A DNA stretch of 36,121 nucleotides. Origin: Pedosphaera sp. GTDB taxonomy: Bacteria > Verrucomicrobiota > Verrucomicrobiia > Limisphaerales > AAA164-E04. The translations under genes and the position numbers were made by a program. The DNA lies in the NCBI GenBank assembly GCA_002690655.1, contig NZFL01000031.1, positions 81,294 to 117,414 of the forward strand, written 5' to 3'. This document shows positions 16,862-25,641 of this stretch, piece after piece. A model generated the notes under the pieces. It ran no database searches, was not told where the DNA came from, and saw only the letters and a program-made list of their open reading frames with translations. Position 1 is the first letter of the stretch, and each line of letters opens with the position of its first letter.

Positions 16862-17692
16862 TCACCCTTGATAGATCAAAAGGATAAGATAATCACAAGA
16901 GAGGTAAATACACCAGTTCAACAACAAGATCACCAGAGGTGCAAAATCAATACTGGCCCATTGGAAAGGCAAACGGGACAATGGTGACAACAATTTCCCT
17001 GCTACCCCATCAACCCAGTCCCAGCCTTCCCAATTGCCCAAGTGCACGTAACTGTGGATGAGGTAAAGCAACATCAAGAGGATGATGAGGTAGTAAAGGC
17101 CAAGCCAGGCACAGATGGAAATACAAAGGGATTGCCATAACAAATGTGGAATATCGCTGACCGCTGGCAGTATCCCCTGCCAGCCAAAAACAATAGCAAG
17201 AAAAACCCACCCTATGAAGCCGAAGGTGAGAAGAAGCAAAACCTGTATCAGCCAGTGCCTGCTTTGAAGGAATCCCAGTGAAGCCCCCAGACCGTTAACG
17301 ATATTTTCGGCACCACTTCTGGGGCTGATGCGGGATAAAAACCAGAGCCAGATATAGGCAATCATTGCAAATTTCAGAAAACTGGCCACAGCCATCCAAA
17401 ACATCGAACTCAAGCTCGCTGTCTTGAAATACACAACCAGCAACATGAAATTAATTGATAGGGTTGGATCAATGGGGGCTCCCAGGTAATGCAGCAGCAG
17501 GACTTTGACCAGCAAAATCAAGAGGAAGCCACCAAAATATATCCATGCGCTTCCGATGCGACGCGAGGGCCCCACCAACGTTCCCAATAGGGTCAATGGG
17601 CGCTGGATCTCGGTCGGGTTGTGGAGTTGCATCCACCCGTTCACCCATAGTATCCAAGCTGCTATATTGAGAATGAAGTCAATGATCTGCAT
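16862..17692 (-). CDS. YggT-family-like polytopic membrane protein (two-unit)
   Basis: The 276-residue product is almost entirely hydrophobic, with about six to eight membrane helices. The second half ends in KLLSPLSRLPFQWASIDFAP followed by LVILLLNWCIYL, which matches the YggT pattern in which an amphipathic PLLxPLRR segment precedes IDFSP and a terminal helix. The first half has a related PLTLLGTLVGPSRRIGSAWI segment, so the protein looks like two YggT-like units joined, about three times the length of a single-unit YggT. YggT relatives include the chloroplast CCB3/YlmG proteins; their bacterial function is unclear, with links to osmotic stress and cell division in different taxa. It lies downstream of the sucD terminator on the same strand, so it is likely transcribed separately. 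Confidence 0.7.
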   Translation of the reverse strand: MQIIDFILNIAAWILWVNGWMQLHNPTEIQRPLTLLGTLVGPSRRIGSAWIYFGGFLLILLVKVLLLHYLGAPIDPTLSINFMLLVVYFKTASLSSMFWMAVASFLKFAMIAYIWLWFLSRISPRSGAENIVNGLGASLGFLQSRHWLIQVLLLLTFGFIGWVFLAIVFGWQGILPAVSDIPHLLWQSLCISICAWLGLYYLIILLMLLYLIHSYVHLGNWEGWDWVDGVAGKLLSPLSRLPFQWASIDFAPLVILLLNWCIYLSCDYLILLIYQG

Positions 17693-17759
17693 CCGATAAA
17701 CGGTGTAACAGATTCCATTTGATTTGGGAATGACTGATCAATGGTTAATTTGAACAAAA

Positions 17760-17789
17760 AGGGCCACCAGAAATCAATCCGATGGCCCT
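17760..17789 (-). terminator. Rho-independent terminator after sucD
   Basis: On the minus strand AGGGCCA (17789-17783) pairs perfectly with TGGCCCT (17766-17760) across a 16-base loop and is followed at once by TTTTTG. It lies 31 bases beyond the sucD stop, ideal for ending the gltA-sucC-sucD transcript before the YggT-like gene. Confidence 0.8.
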
Positions 17790-17819
17790 GAAATACAAGG
17801 ATGTGAAATGAGATAGCGA

Positions 17820-18710
17820 TTACATCACCTTGAGCAGGACATCAGCCATTTCTGAGGGTGTTTGAGCTACTTGAATCCCAGCTTCGCGGAAGGCTTCAAT
17901 TTTTGCTTCTGCCGTCCCTTTCCCACCACTGACAATTGCTCCAGCGTGGCCCATGCGTCGCCCGGGAGGTGCCGTAGTTCCCGCGATGAATCCTGCTACT
18001 GGCTTTTTGCAATTGTCACGGATCCAAGCAGCCGCTTCTTCCTCAGCTGAACCACCAATTTCACCAATCATAATGATACCGTGTGTATCAGGGTCATCGT
18101 TGAACATCTTGATCACATCAAGATGTGAAGTACCATTGACCGGATCTCCTCCGATACCCACGCAAGTAGATTGCCCCACTCCCCGACAAGTCAACTGCCA
18201 GACGGCTTCGTAAGTTAAAGTTCCACTGCGAGAAACAACGCCGATATTACCTTTTTTATGGATATACCCCGGCGCGATACCAATGCGACATCCTCCAGAA
18301 GACTGTTTACCTTCACCAGGAGTGACAATGCCTGGACAGTTGGGGCCTATCAGTCGGGTTTTACTTCCCTCCAGGGCACGCTTCACCTTCACCATGTCAT
18401 TAACAGGTATTCCCTCGGTAATGCAGACCACAAGATCAAGTCCCGCGTCCACACCCTCAAGAATGGCATCAGCGGCGAATGGAGGTGGAACAAAAACCGC
18501 AGAAGTAGTTGTTCCTGTTTCAGCTACCGCTTGAGCAACCGTATCAAACACAGGGACTTTGCCTTCGAAGGTTTGTCCGCCTTTACCAGGGGTCACCCCA
18601 GCCACGATTTGCGAGCCGTATTCCAGACTCAGTTGTGCATGCCGTCCACCAAACGAACCTGTGATACCTTGGACTAAAACCTTTGTTTCGGGAGTGACTA
18701 AAATTGCCAT
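17820..18710 (-). CDS. sucD: Succinate-CoA ligase, alpha subunit
   Basis: The 296-residue product is the CoA-binding subunit of succinyl-CoA synthetase, which interconverts succinyl-CoA and succinate with substrate-level phosphorylation in the TCA cycle. The Rossmann-type N-terminal domain is seen in [14 protein letters not shown]. The phosphorylated active-site histidine is His255 in [21 protein letters not shown] and SRSGTLTYE are also conserved. Length is normal for the family. It follows sucC by 53 bases and ends just before a strong terminator, closing the operon. Confidence 0.97.
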   Translation of the reverse strand: MAILVTPETKVLVQGITGSFGGRHAQLSLEYGSQIVAGVTPGKGGQTFEGKVPVFDTVAQAVAETGTTTSAVFVPPPFAADAILEGVDAGLDLVVCITEGIPVNDMVKVKRALEGSKTRLIGPNCPGIVTPGEGKQSSGGCRIGIAPGYIHKKGNIGVVSRSGTLTYEAVWQLTCRGVGQSTCVGIGGDPVNGTSHLDVIKMFNDDPDTHGIIMIGEIGGSAEEEAAAWIRDNCKKPVAGFIAGTTAPPGRRMGHAGAIVSGGKGTAEAKIEAFREAGIQVAQTPSEMADVLLKVM

Positions 18711-18763
18711 ATTCGATTCTTGTTTTGAAATTTTTTGTGAAGAGGATACGTATTAGCGCGGTT

Positions 18764-19963
18764 TCAGACAACAGCCACAATTTTCTTAGCTGCATCAGCC
18801 ATCGAGTCTCCACTGATTAGCTCCAGTCCAGATTCGTTGAGAATTTTTTTACCAATCTCAACATTGTTACCTTCCAGACGCACAACAAGTGGAATCGATA
18901 AGTTGGTTTCCTTGGCGGCAGATACCACACCCTCAGCAATCACATCGCATTGCATGATTCCCCCGAAGATATTGACCAAGATACCTTTCACATTCGGATC
19001 ACTCAGGATGATTTTGAAAGCGGCAGTGACTTGTTCACGCGAAGCTCCGCCGCCTACATCCAGGAAATTAGCTGGGTCACCACCATAATGCTTGATAATG
19101 TCCATCGTCGCCATGGCCAAGCCTGCACCATTGACAAGACAAGCTATATTGCCATCGAGTTTAATATAGTTGAGATCAAATTTGCCTGCTTCGATTTCAA
19201 GAGGCGCCTCCTCAGCAAGGTCTCGCATTTCCAAAATGTCCTTGTGGCGATACAGCGCGTTGTCATCGAGAGAGATTTTTGCATCGACCGCAGCAATCCC
19301 CTGAGTCTCATCCACATTTTCAACAATACAAAGTGGATTGATTTCAACCATAGAGGCGTCACAACTCCAAAAAGTTTTGTAGACGCCCATGAGCAGCTTG
19401 GTCGCTTGCCCTATGAGGGACGAAGGAAGGTTCAATGCAGCAGCTATTTTACGAGCTTGATAAGGCATCATCCCCATCGCTGGGTCTATCGTTTCCTTGA
19501 CAATCTTTTCGGGGGATTTCTCGGCAACCTCTTCGATATCCATTCCCCCCTCAGTGCTGGCCATGACAATGGGCTTGGAGGAGTTACGATCAAGTAAAAC
19601 CGCAAGATACAGTTCTTTTACAATTTTTTCAGCACTAGCTATCAGTAGGGTTTTCACCTCGCGCCCCTCAGGACCTGTTTGCTTGGTAACCAATACTTCA
19701 CCTAACATGGCTTCCGCCTTCTCGACCGTCTCGGCCACGCTTTTGCAAAGATGCACTCCGCCTTGAAACCCGCTTTTGAAGGTCCCCTTGCCTCGTCCAC
19801 CTGCATGGATCTGCGATTTGATCACTAGCATGCTCTGCCCGTCGTCAAAAAGGGATTGCGCAGCAGCTTGGGCTTCTTCGATGCTTTTGCAGGCCTTGCC
19901 TGAAGGGACGTTGACGCCGTTGCGTGCTAATAATTCTTTGGCTTGGTATTCGTGAATATTCAT
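18764..19963 (-). CDS. sucC: Succinate-CoA ligase, beta subunit
   Basis: This 399-residue subunit carries the ATP-grasp nucleotide-binding domain and pairs with SucD. It starts with the family-typical [17 protein letters not shown] and shows [12 protein letters not shown] (nucleotide binding), VEINPL in the grasp fold, and the C-terminal ligase domain with LDVGGGAS and INIFGGI-like ([16 protein letters not shown]). All key blocks are present and length is standard. It sits 99 bases downstream of gltA and 53 bases upstream of sucD on the same strand, so the three probably share a message. No Shine-Dalgarno sequence is seen in front of the ATG. Confidence 0.97.
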   Translation of the reverse strand: MNIHEYQAKELLARNGVNVPSGKACKSIEEAQAAAQSLFDDGQSMLVIKSQIHAGGRGKGTFKSGFQGGVHLCKSVAETVEKAEAMLGEVLVTKQTGPEGREVKTLLIASAEKIVKELYLAVLLDRNSSKPIVMASTEGGMDIEEVAEKSPEKIVKETIDPAMGMMPYQARKIAAALNLPSSLIGQATKLLMGVYKTFWSCDASMVEINPLCIVENVDETQGIAAVDAKISLDDNALYRHKDILEMRDLAEEAPLEIEAGKFDLNYIKLDGNIACLVNGAGLAMATMDIIKHYGGDPANFLDVGGGASREQVTAAFKIILSDPNVKGILVNIFGGIMQCDVIAEGVVSAAKETNLSIPLVVRLEGNNVEIGKKILNESGLELISGDSMADAAKKIVAVV

Positions 19964-20062
19964 GAAATCGATCGCTTAAAAAGCAGGATAAAATAATATT
20001 GGAGCGGGCAACTCAATGGTAATTGTAAGGCAGATAGTTTATGAATAGCCCTGCATTGAGGA

Positions 20063-21190
20063 TTATCGCTGGTCAATGGGCGTCACAGTCAATCCCTCTG
20101 GACCAATGTAATCGCTTTGAGGTCGGATCAAACGGTTGTCGGCCATCTGCTCCAACACATGTGCCGTCCACCCTGAGGTGCGTGCGATCGCGAAAATAGG
20201 TGTAAATAAATCAATTGGTATGTCCAGGGAGTAGTATACGCTGGCAGAGTAGAAATCCACATTGGCGTGAAGGCCTTTTTCATGGAGCATAATTTCCGCA
20301 ATTTTGTCACTCATCTGGATCCATTTGGGATCTGAGATCTTCTCCCCCATCTTTAGAACCATCTTACGCAATTTCACAGCTCTGGGATCCAGCACTTTGT
20401 AAACTCTATGACCGATGCCCATGACTTTCTTTTTGTTTTCTAGACAATCAGCGATGAAAGCATCCACATTTTCGAGGCTACCTATTTCCTGCAGCATACG
20501 AATGACAGCCTCATTAGCACCACCATGCAAAGGCCCCTTGAGCGTCCCAATCGCACTGGTTACAGCGGAGTAAATGTCAGAAAGAGTTGCGACGGTGACC
20601 CTTGAGGCAAACGTGGAAGCGTTCATGCCATGATCAGCATGGAGAACGTAGCACATGTCCAAGGTGTCAACGCTATCTTTCTCAGCTTCCGTGCCGCCGT
20701 TAATGAGATACAGAAAGTTAGCGGCTTCATTCAAATCAGGTCTGGACTGCACCAAGGGTTTTCCCTGACGATGTAGATGGAAGTAAGCTGTTACAATGGG
20801 GATTTGAGCAATGATCTTAAGAGCTTTTTCCTGAAGTGATTCTGGAGACTTGTCCTCGGATGAGGAGTCGAAACATCCAAGAGCAGATATGCCTGTTCTG
20901 AGAGCATTCATCGGAACAGTGTCCTTGGGCAAGGATTGAATTAAATCTATAATACCTTGGGGTAGTTGGCGATAGCTTATCAGCTTGGTTTTCAAAGCAC
21001 TCAGCTCAGACTGGCTCGGAAGCTTGCCATAATGCAATAAATAAACCGTTTCCTCGTAACCTATATTTCCTGCAAGCTCATTGATGTCATACCCCCTGTA
21101 AATCAATTCCCCCACATCACCTCGCACATCACTCAGATATGTTTTGGCGGCTACAATTCCTTCAAGTCCTTTTGTCGCGTCACTACTCAT
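20063..21190 (-). CDS. gltA: Citrate synthase (short, dimeric-type)
   Basis: The 375-residue product condenses oxaloacetate and acetyl-CoA. Catalytic residues are all visible: His222 in GPLHGGANEAV, His261 in GIGHRVYKVLDPR and Asp312 in NVDFYSASVYY. The length and the RGYDINELA start are typical of the short form found in Gram-positives, archaea and the methylcitrate synthases, and differ from the longer NADH-sensitive enterobacterial type. With sucCD downstream and no prp genes nearby, a TCA-cycle citrate synthase is the better call than a 2-methylcitrate synthase, although sequence alone does not exclude side activity. A plausible promoter lies 55-84 bases upstream. Confidence 0.93.
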   Translation of the reverse strand: MSSDATKGLEGIVAAKTYLSDVRGDVGELIYRGYDINELAGNIGYEETVYLLHYGKLPSQSELSALKTKLISYRQLPQGIIDLIQSLPKDTVPMNALRTGISALGCFDSSSEDKSPESLQEKALKIIAQIPIVTAYFHLHRQGKPLVQSRPDLNEAANFLYLINGGTEAEKDSVDTLDMCYVLHADHGMNASTFASRVTVATLSDIYSAVTSAIGTLKGPLHGGANEAVIRMLQEIGSLENVDAFIADCLENKKKVMGIGHRVYKVLDPRAVKLRKMVLKMGEKISDPKWIQMSDKIAEIMLHEKGLHANVDFYSASVYYSLDIPIDLFTPIFAIARTSGWTAHVLEQMADNRLIRPQSDYIGPEGLTVTPIDQR

Positions 21191-21244
21191 ATTGAATCAC
21201 TCAATCTGCTCAAATTAATCTCAACTTACCTTAGTCCAAGAGAG

Positions 21245-21274
21245 AATCTATTGAAGCAACCATAGTAGCGTCAA
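21245..21274 (-). promoter_or_regulatory. Candidate promoter for gltA-sucCD
   Basis: On the minus strand TTGACG (21274-21269) and TAGATT (21250-21245) are separated by 18 bases and preceded by an A-tract resembling an UP element. Transcription would begin near 21237, leaving a leader of about 47 bases before the gltA ATG at 21190. Sequence match only. Confidence 0.4.
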
Positions 21275-21589
21275 TTTTTTTTGAAAAAATGCTCCAAAAA
21301 CCGATCAACTTTATCCATGAATTGAGTGCGATCGGTCGATTTTTGAGGAAAATTGCAATGAAACTAGAGCGTGAAGTAATTTTAGAGGAAAAAAAGATTA
21401 ATTCAAGACTTGGCAGCAAAAGCAGCCGAAGAGCGACCAGTATTGGTCATTCGATGGCAATGCCAAAACCCCTGTAGTGAACTGATCAAGACAGAGGCAA
21501 GTGATCTGCAGGTTGAATTTTGATAAAAACCCCTTCAGAATGAGTAATTGGGCATACCGCGCTTTCAGGAAAACAGATTCTTTTGGTTA

Positions 21590-21595
21590 TATAAT
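21590..21595 (+). promoter_or_regulatory. Candidate -10 box for the H-NOX/kinase operon
   Basis: A perfect TATAAT lies 83 bases before the H-NOX start codon in a very A+T-rich stretch. No good -35 hexamer lies 16-18 bases upstream, so use of this site, perhaps with an activator, is uncertain. Confidence 0.25.
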
Positions 21596-21678
21596 AAGAA
21601 AACCAGGTAGTATTTAGCGAAAATATTATTTAATAAAAATTCCTTCGAACTTTGCCTATTGTGACGTATTATATTTAG

Positions 21679-22245
21679 ATGTATGGTTTGGTTAATAAAG
21701 CGGTTCAGGGTCTGGTAATAGAAAACTACGGAGAAGAAACTTGGGACAAAATAAGGGAGCGGGCCAATGTCGACGTGGAAATGTTCATTAGTAATGAATC
21801 ATACAAAGATAGCCTGACCTACGACTTGCTGGTGGCAGCTTCGGAAATTGTGAATCAGCCAGCGTCGGAGTTACTGAGGTTGTTGGGGCATTACTGGATC
21901 ACTGAGATTGCAGTCCAACATTATGGAGCAATGATGGATGCAGGCGGAAATAGCTTTGTTGAATTCATGAGAAACCTGCCTAATTTTCATGGCCGAGTCG
22001 CTATGATTTTCCCTAACCTTAAGCCGCCTACTTTTACTATCCTGAAGGAAGAAAAGAACAGCTTGCACTTGGTCTATGAATCAGCACGTAATGGTCTTGA
22101 AATGTTTGTTGTGGGTCTTCTGGAAGGGTTAGCCAAGCGCCATGGAATCAAAATAAAGATCGATCAGAGTGAATTCAAAAGCACTCAACCTGTTGAAGGG
22201 GTCAATCAGACGTTGTTCCTTGTTAGTTGGGATTCGATTTCATGA
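21679..22245 (+). CDS. H-NOX heme-binding gas sensor (NO/O2)
   Basis: The 188-residue protein is a stand-alone H-NOX domain. It begins with the family signature MYGLVNKAVQGLVIENYGEE. The proximal heme ligand is His104 in NLPNFHGRVAM, and the YxSxR motif that holds the heme propionates is Y133-E-S-A-R137. H-NOX proteins bind heme and sense nitric oxide, or oxygen when a distal pocket tyrosine is present; the distal residue cannot be settled by eye, but NO is the default for bacterial forms with a kinase partner. Its stop codon overlaps the start of the hybrid kinase (ATGA), so the two are coupled and almost certainly form one sensor complex in the cytoplasm. Confidence 0.95.
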   Translation: MYGLVNKAVQGLVIENYGEETWDKIRERANVDVEMFISNESYKDSLTYDLLVAASEIVNQPASELLRLLGHYWITEIAVQHYGAMMDAGGNSFVEFMRNLPNFHGRVAMIFPNLKPPTFTILKEEKNSLHLVYESARNGLEMFVVGLLEGLAKRHGIKIKIDQSEFKSTQPVEGVNQTLFLVSWDSIS

Positions 22246-25163
22246 ATAATGAATCAAACATTCCATTTAGTATTCTGGAGCGGCTTTTCCCTTTCTACAT
22301 TCGTTTTAGTTCGAATTACCAAATCATTTCTGTAGGTCGATCCCTGAAGAAATTACTTCCCGGATTAAAGATTGCCACCAATTTAAACAACTTCTTTGAA
22401 AAGGAACGAGGAGAGGTTTTGCCCATTGATTTAAGTTCACCGGGTTTAGAAAAAAAGCTGTATCTTCTAAAATATCCCAAAAAGGATTTGATCCTTCGTG
22501 GCCAGCTGATCGGGATGCCCGACAGCAGTTTTTTTCTTGCCGCATCTCCTTGGTTACAATCATCGGACAAGCTAGTAGCGCTTGACCTCGATTTGGCAGA
22601 CTTTGCTATAAACGACCCAATCTTGGATTTGCTCAACGTCATCCAATTCGAACGCATGGCAAGTGGAGAGATCAAAGCTTTGGTCAACAAACTTTCACAG
22701 CAGAAGGCATCCCTCAAGGAAGTCAACCATTCTCTAGAGGAACAAAACCAAACTGTGCTGAAGACACAGCAGGAGTTGGAGAGACAAGCCTCGGAAGCAA
22801 GGAAGTTGGCACACGTGGCATGCCGCACTGTCAATGCAGTGGTCATCACCAACGATCGCGGAGAAATTGAATGGGTCAATGAGAGTTTTGAGAAACTTAC
22901 AGAATTCAATTTGAACGAGGTCAAGGGAATCACCCCAGGAAAGTTACTTCAGGGACCTGAAACAGATCAGAAAACCATAAAACACATGAAAGATCGCCTC
23001 AAAAGCCATGAGGCGTTCAATGTGGAAATTGTCAACTATTCCAAGTCAGGGCGAAAATATTGGATTCGAATTGAGGTACAGCCCATATTCAATTCAGAGT
23101 CGAAGTTGACCAATTTCATTGCTGTTGAAACGGATATTACCGCACAAAAACTTACTGAGGAAAGGTTGCATGCGGCCAAATTAAAAGCAGAAATAGCGAA
23201 TGCTGCCATGAGTGAATTTATGGCCACTGTGAGCCATGAGATTCGCACACCGATGAACGGAATCATTGGGATGCTTGAAATCCTGATGGATACAAAGCTC
23301 GAAAGGGATCAGCGAAATTATATATCGTTGATCAGGGTCAGTTCAGAATCGCTGGTTAAAATCATCAACGATGTCTTGGACCTTTCCAAAATCCAATCAG
23401 ATCGATTCGAACTTGAAGTAAAGCCATTTGAATTGAGAAAACTTACTGATGAAGTCGTTTTGCTAATGTCCTATGCAGTGACCAAGAAAAAACTGGATTT
23501 TGAAATCTTGGTGCATACGGAATTACCAAACAATTGGATTGGAGATGGTTCACGCTTACGACAAATCCTTATCAATCTGGTGGGTAATGCCATCAAATTC
23601 ACCGAGGAAGGCTCAGTTGAGGTTAGAGTCGGGATCACAGACGAATCATCTGAGGAATCTCCCATCGTGTATTTTGAAGTTTCAGATACAGGTGTTGGAA
23701 TTCCTTCGGAACGTTTGAATGACATTTTCAAACCATTCACTCAGCTGGGAAGAATTGGCAGCCACAATCAGCAAGGAACCGGTCTGGGGCTTTCCATTTG
23801 CAGTCAGTTGGTCAAAATGATGCATGGCAAGATTGAGGTTGAGTCCACACAGGGCCAAGGAACCAGCTTCAGAGTGGAAGTGCCTTTCGAGACTGATCCG
23901 AAGAAGCAACCCAAGCCCAGATCCTCTATCATTGATAAAAAAGCCATTGCGGTCATACCAGACTCAATCGAAAGGGAAGTGATTGAAAACCATCTAAAAA
24001 CAAAAGGGGTGAAATGCAGATCTTTTGAAAACCCCAAAGAAGGGTTTGACTGCCTTCAGGAAGCCATTCAACTGAAGGAAGGAATCAAGAATTTCATATT
24101 CTCCGAGAATTTACTGGGTCACTCAGAATGGGGCAATCTCGAGGAGATCTTCAAGCAAGCCAAGGAACAAAACGAAACATTTCAAGTCATCGTCATCGCC
24201 CGAGCTACATCAAACGCCGCTAAGAATCAGAATTACCCTTTTTATTACGAAACCCTTTACCGTCCTCTAACTTATGAGGCCTCAGGAGAAATACATCTAG
24301 CAAGGGGCGCTCAAGAAATTCCTGATAGTCAGAAAAGTCTATCAGGAGGCATTACCAAACAACCAGAACTCTTTGATAAGAGCATCACTGTTTTGCTTGT
24401 GGAAGATCACCCGATTAATATTCAGCAAATGACCATATTGCTGAAGCGTCTAGGTATTATTCCTGATTTTGCAAGAAACGGATTAGAGGCGGTGGAAGCA
24501 GTGAAGAAGAAGGTTTACGATGTTTTGTTGATGGACTGCCAGATGCCGGTCATGGACGGAATAGAGGCTACGCGAGAAATCCGAAAGCTCTACTCGAAAG
24601 GCTCATTGGTGAAAAACCCTTACATCATCGCAATTACCGCTTTTGCGCTTAAAGGAGATCGTGAAAAGTGCTTGGAGGCGGGTATGGACAACTACATCAG
24701 CAAACCCGTTTATAAAAAGGATGTCATCGAGACTCTGAAGATCGCACTTAAGACTGAAAAATCAGGAGTATCAAAGTCAAACTTCAACTCAGATCAAACC
24801 AAAAAATATCCATCGGATGCAGAGTCGGCCTTTGAAAAACTCAGGAGTGAGCTAAGCCAAGAAGCTGCGCTGACTCTGACTCAAGCACTGATCGAAATGC
24901 TGCCTGGTAAACGCCAGGAACTGGAACGAACTTTTGAAACTGATGAGCGAGAAACCATCTCCAGGTTTGGGCATAGTATGAAAAGTATTTGCCGTATGAA
25001 CGGACTTCATGAACTTGCAGAATTGACTGCTGAGCTTGAAGTTTCTGCCAAAGATCTCAACAAGCAAGATTTGGAGGATTTGATCAAGGTCATTCAGCGC
25101 GAAATTAAAGATGCAGAGATTAATCTGACTAAGTTGGTCCAAACCCACTCGCTAACCGTTTGA
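22242..25163 (+). CDS. Hybrid histidine kinase with HNOBA, PAS, HisKA, HATPase, receiver and Hpt domains
   Basis: From the ATG at 22242 (overlapping the H-NOX stop) the product has 973 residues; a TTG at 22227 would add five. The N-terminal 140 residues match the H-NOX-associated HNOBA domain (FPFYIRFSSNYQIISVG and FLAASPWLQSSDKLVALDLD). A coiled coil runs from about 140 to 190, then a PAS domain with its PAC tail (about 195-305). HisKA has phospho-His332 in SHEIRTPMNG. The ATPase domain shows NLVGNAIKF, DTGVGIP and GTGLGLSI. A degenerate receiver-like segment (about 566-680) lacks the acidic pocket and phospho-Asp. A true receiver follows (VLLVEDH; phospho-Asp765 in LLMDCQMPVMDG), then an Hpt domain (His911 in GHSMKSI). 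There is no transmembrane segment, so it is cytosolic and takes its signal from the H-NOX protein. Confidence 0.93.
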   Translation: MNNESNIPFSILERLFPFYIRFSSNYQIISVGRSLKKLLPGLKIATNLNNFFEKERGEVLPIDLSSPGLEKKLYLLKYPKKDLILRGQLIGMPDSSFFLAASPWLQSSDKLVALDLDLADFAINDPILDLLNVIQFERMASGEIKALVNKLSQQKASLKEVNHSLEEQNQTVLKTQQELERQASEARKLAHVACRTVNAVVITNDRGEIEWVNESFEKLTEFNLNEVKGITPGKLLQGPETDQKTIKHMKDRLKSHEAFNVEIVNYSKSGRKYWIRIEVQPIFNSESKLTNFIAVETDITAQKLTEERLHAAKLKAEIANAAMSEFMATVSHEIRTPMNGIIGMLEILMDTKLERDQRNYISLIRVSSESLVKIINDVLDLSKIQSDRFELEVKPFELRKLTDEVVLLMSYAVTKKKLDFEILVHTELPNNWIGDGSRLRQILINLVGNAIKFTEEGSVEVRVGITDESSEESPIVYFEVSDTGVGIPSERLNDIFKPFTQLGRIGSHNQQGTGLGLSICSQLVKMMHGKIEVESTQGQGTSFRVEVPFETDPKKQPKPRSSIIDKKAIAVIPDSIEREVIENHLKTKGVKCRSFENPKEGFDCLQEAIQLKEGIKNFIFSENLLGHSEWGNLEEIFKQAKEQNETFQVIVIARATSNAAKNQNYPFYYETLYRPLTYEASGEIHLARGAQEIPDSQKSLSGGITKQPELFDKSITVLLVEDHPINIQQMTILLKRLGIIPDFARNGLEAVEAVKKKVYDVLLMDCQMPVMDGIEATREIRKLYSKGSLVKNPYIIAITAFALKGDREKCLEAGMDNYISKPVYKKDVIETLKIALKTEKSGVSKSNFNSDQTKKYPSDAESAFEKLRSELSQEAALTLTQALIEMLPGKRQELERTFETDERETISRFGHSMKSICRMNGLHELAELTAELEVSAKDLNKQDLEDLIKVIQREIKDAEINLTKLVQTHSLTV

Positions 25164-25641
25164 TTAAACTTGGGATCCTTCATGTAAATAAGCGATTGGG
25201 ATCACTTATGTAGCTCCAGCAATTACATTGTTTGAGAGGCACAAATCAACCAGCGAAAAAATCAGCTGAGTTGTAAAAGTTCATTTTTTCCTAATTCGGT
25301 CGTTGCCTATACCGAAGCAAGGTGAGTGTCAAATACTGGCAATTCTGATAGCTCTTCCTGAAGGCAACTATTATTTCTGGGAGAACATTGATGAAACGAG
25401 AGTGATTGAATGATAATGCCCCCCTTGTTGAGTGTAGATTTATTGCGTTCATAATCGAAGGTGATTCGACCAAAGCGACTCATTGAGAAGGATCATCATT
25501 TTTCCAAAAACAGATTGTAAGGCCAGGTTCTTTGTCAATTGAGCGGCTGGCCTTGCTAGAGGTGTATTGATTGAAATCAACGACTTTTCATATTGAACAA
25601 ATTACCCGGCGCACTCGAACGCTCTCCTCTGAAATCCGCCT
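25164..25641. other. Intergenic region with a pair of short direct repeats
   Basis: This 478-base gap separates the ends of the convergent kinase and exonuclease-family genes. It begins with two similar 17-18-base units, TTGGGATCCTTCATGTA (25170-25186) and TTGGGATCACTTATGTA (25196-25212), at a 26-base period. A 60-codon frame on the minus strand near 25291-25473 shows no family features. I found no convincing intrinsic terminator. Confidence 0.45.

Larger units (their letters stand above)
21191..21678. other. Divergent intergenic region between gltA and the H-NOX gene
   Basis: This 488-base region is A+T-rich and lies between two divergent operons. Open frames of about 62 codons on both strands (around 21231-21477) overlap each other and have no recognisable domain or start signal. 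It contains the proposed gltA promoter and a TATAAT box in front of the H-NOX gene. I see no clear long inverted repeat that would mark a regulator binding site. Confidence 0.5.

Noticed and set aside
21231-21477. Small frames on both strands between gltA and the H-NOX gene
   Set aside because: They overlap each other, lie over the proposed gltA promoter and have no ribosome binding site or recognisable domain.
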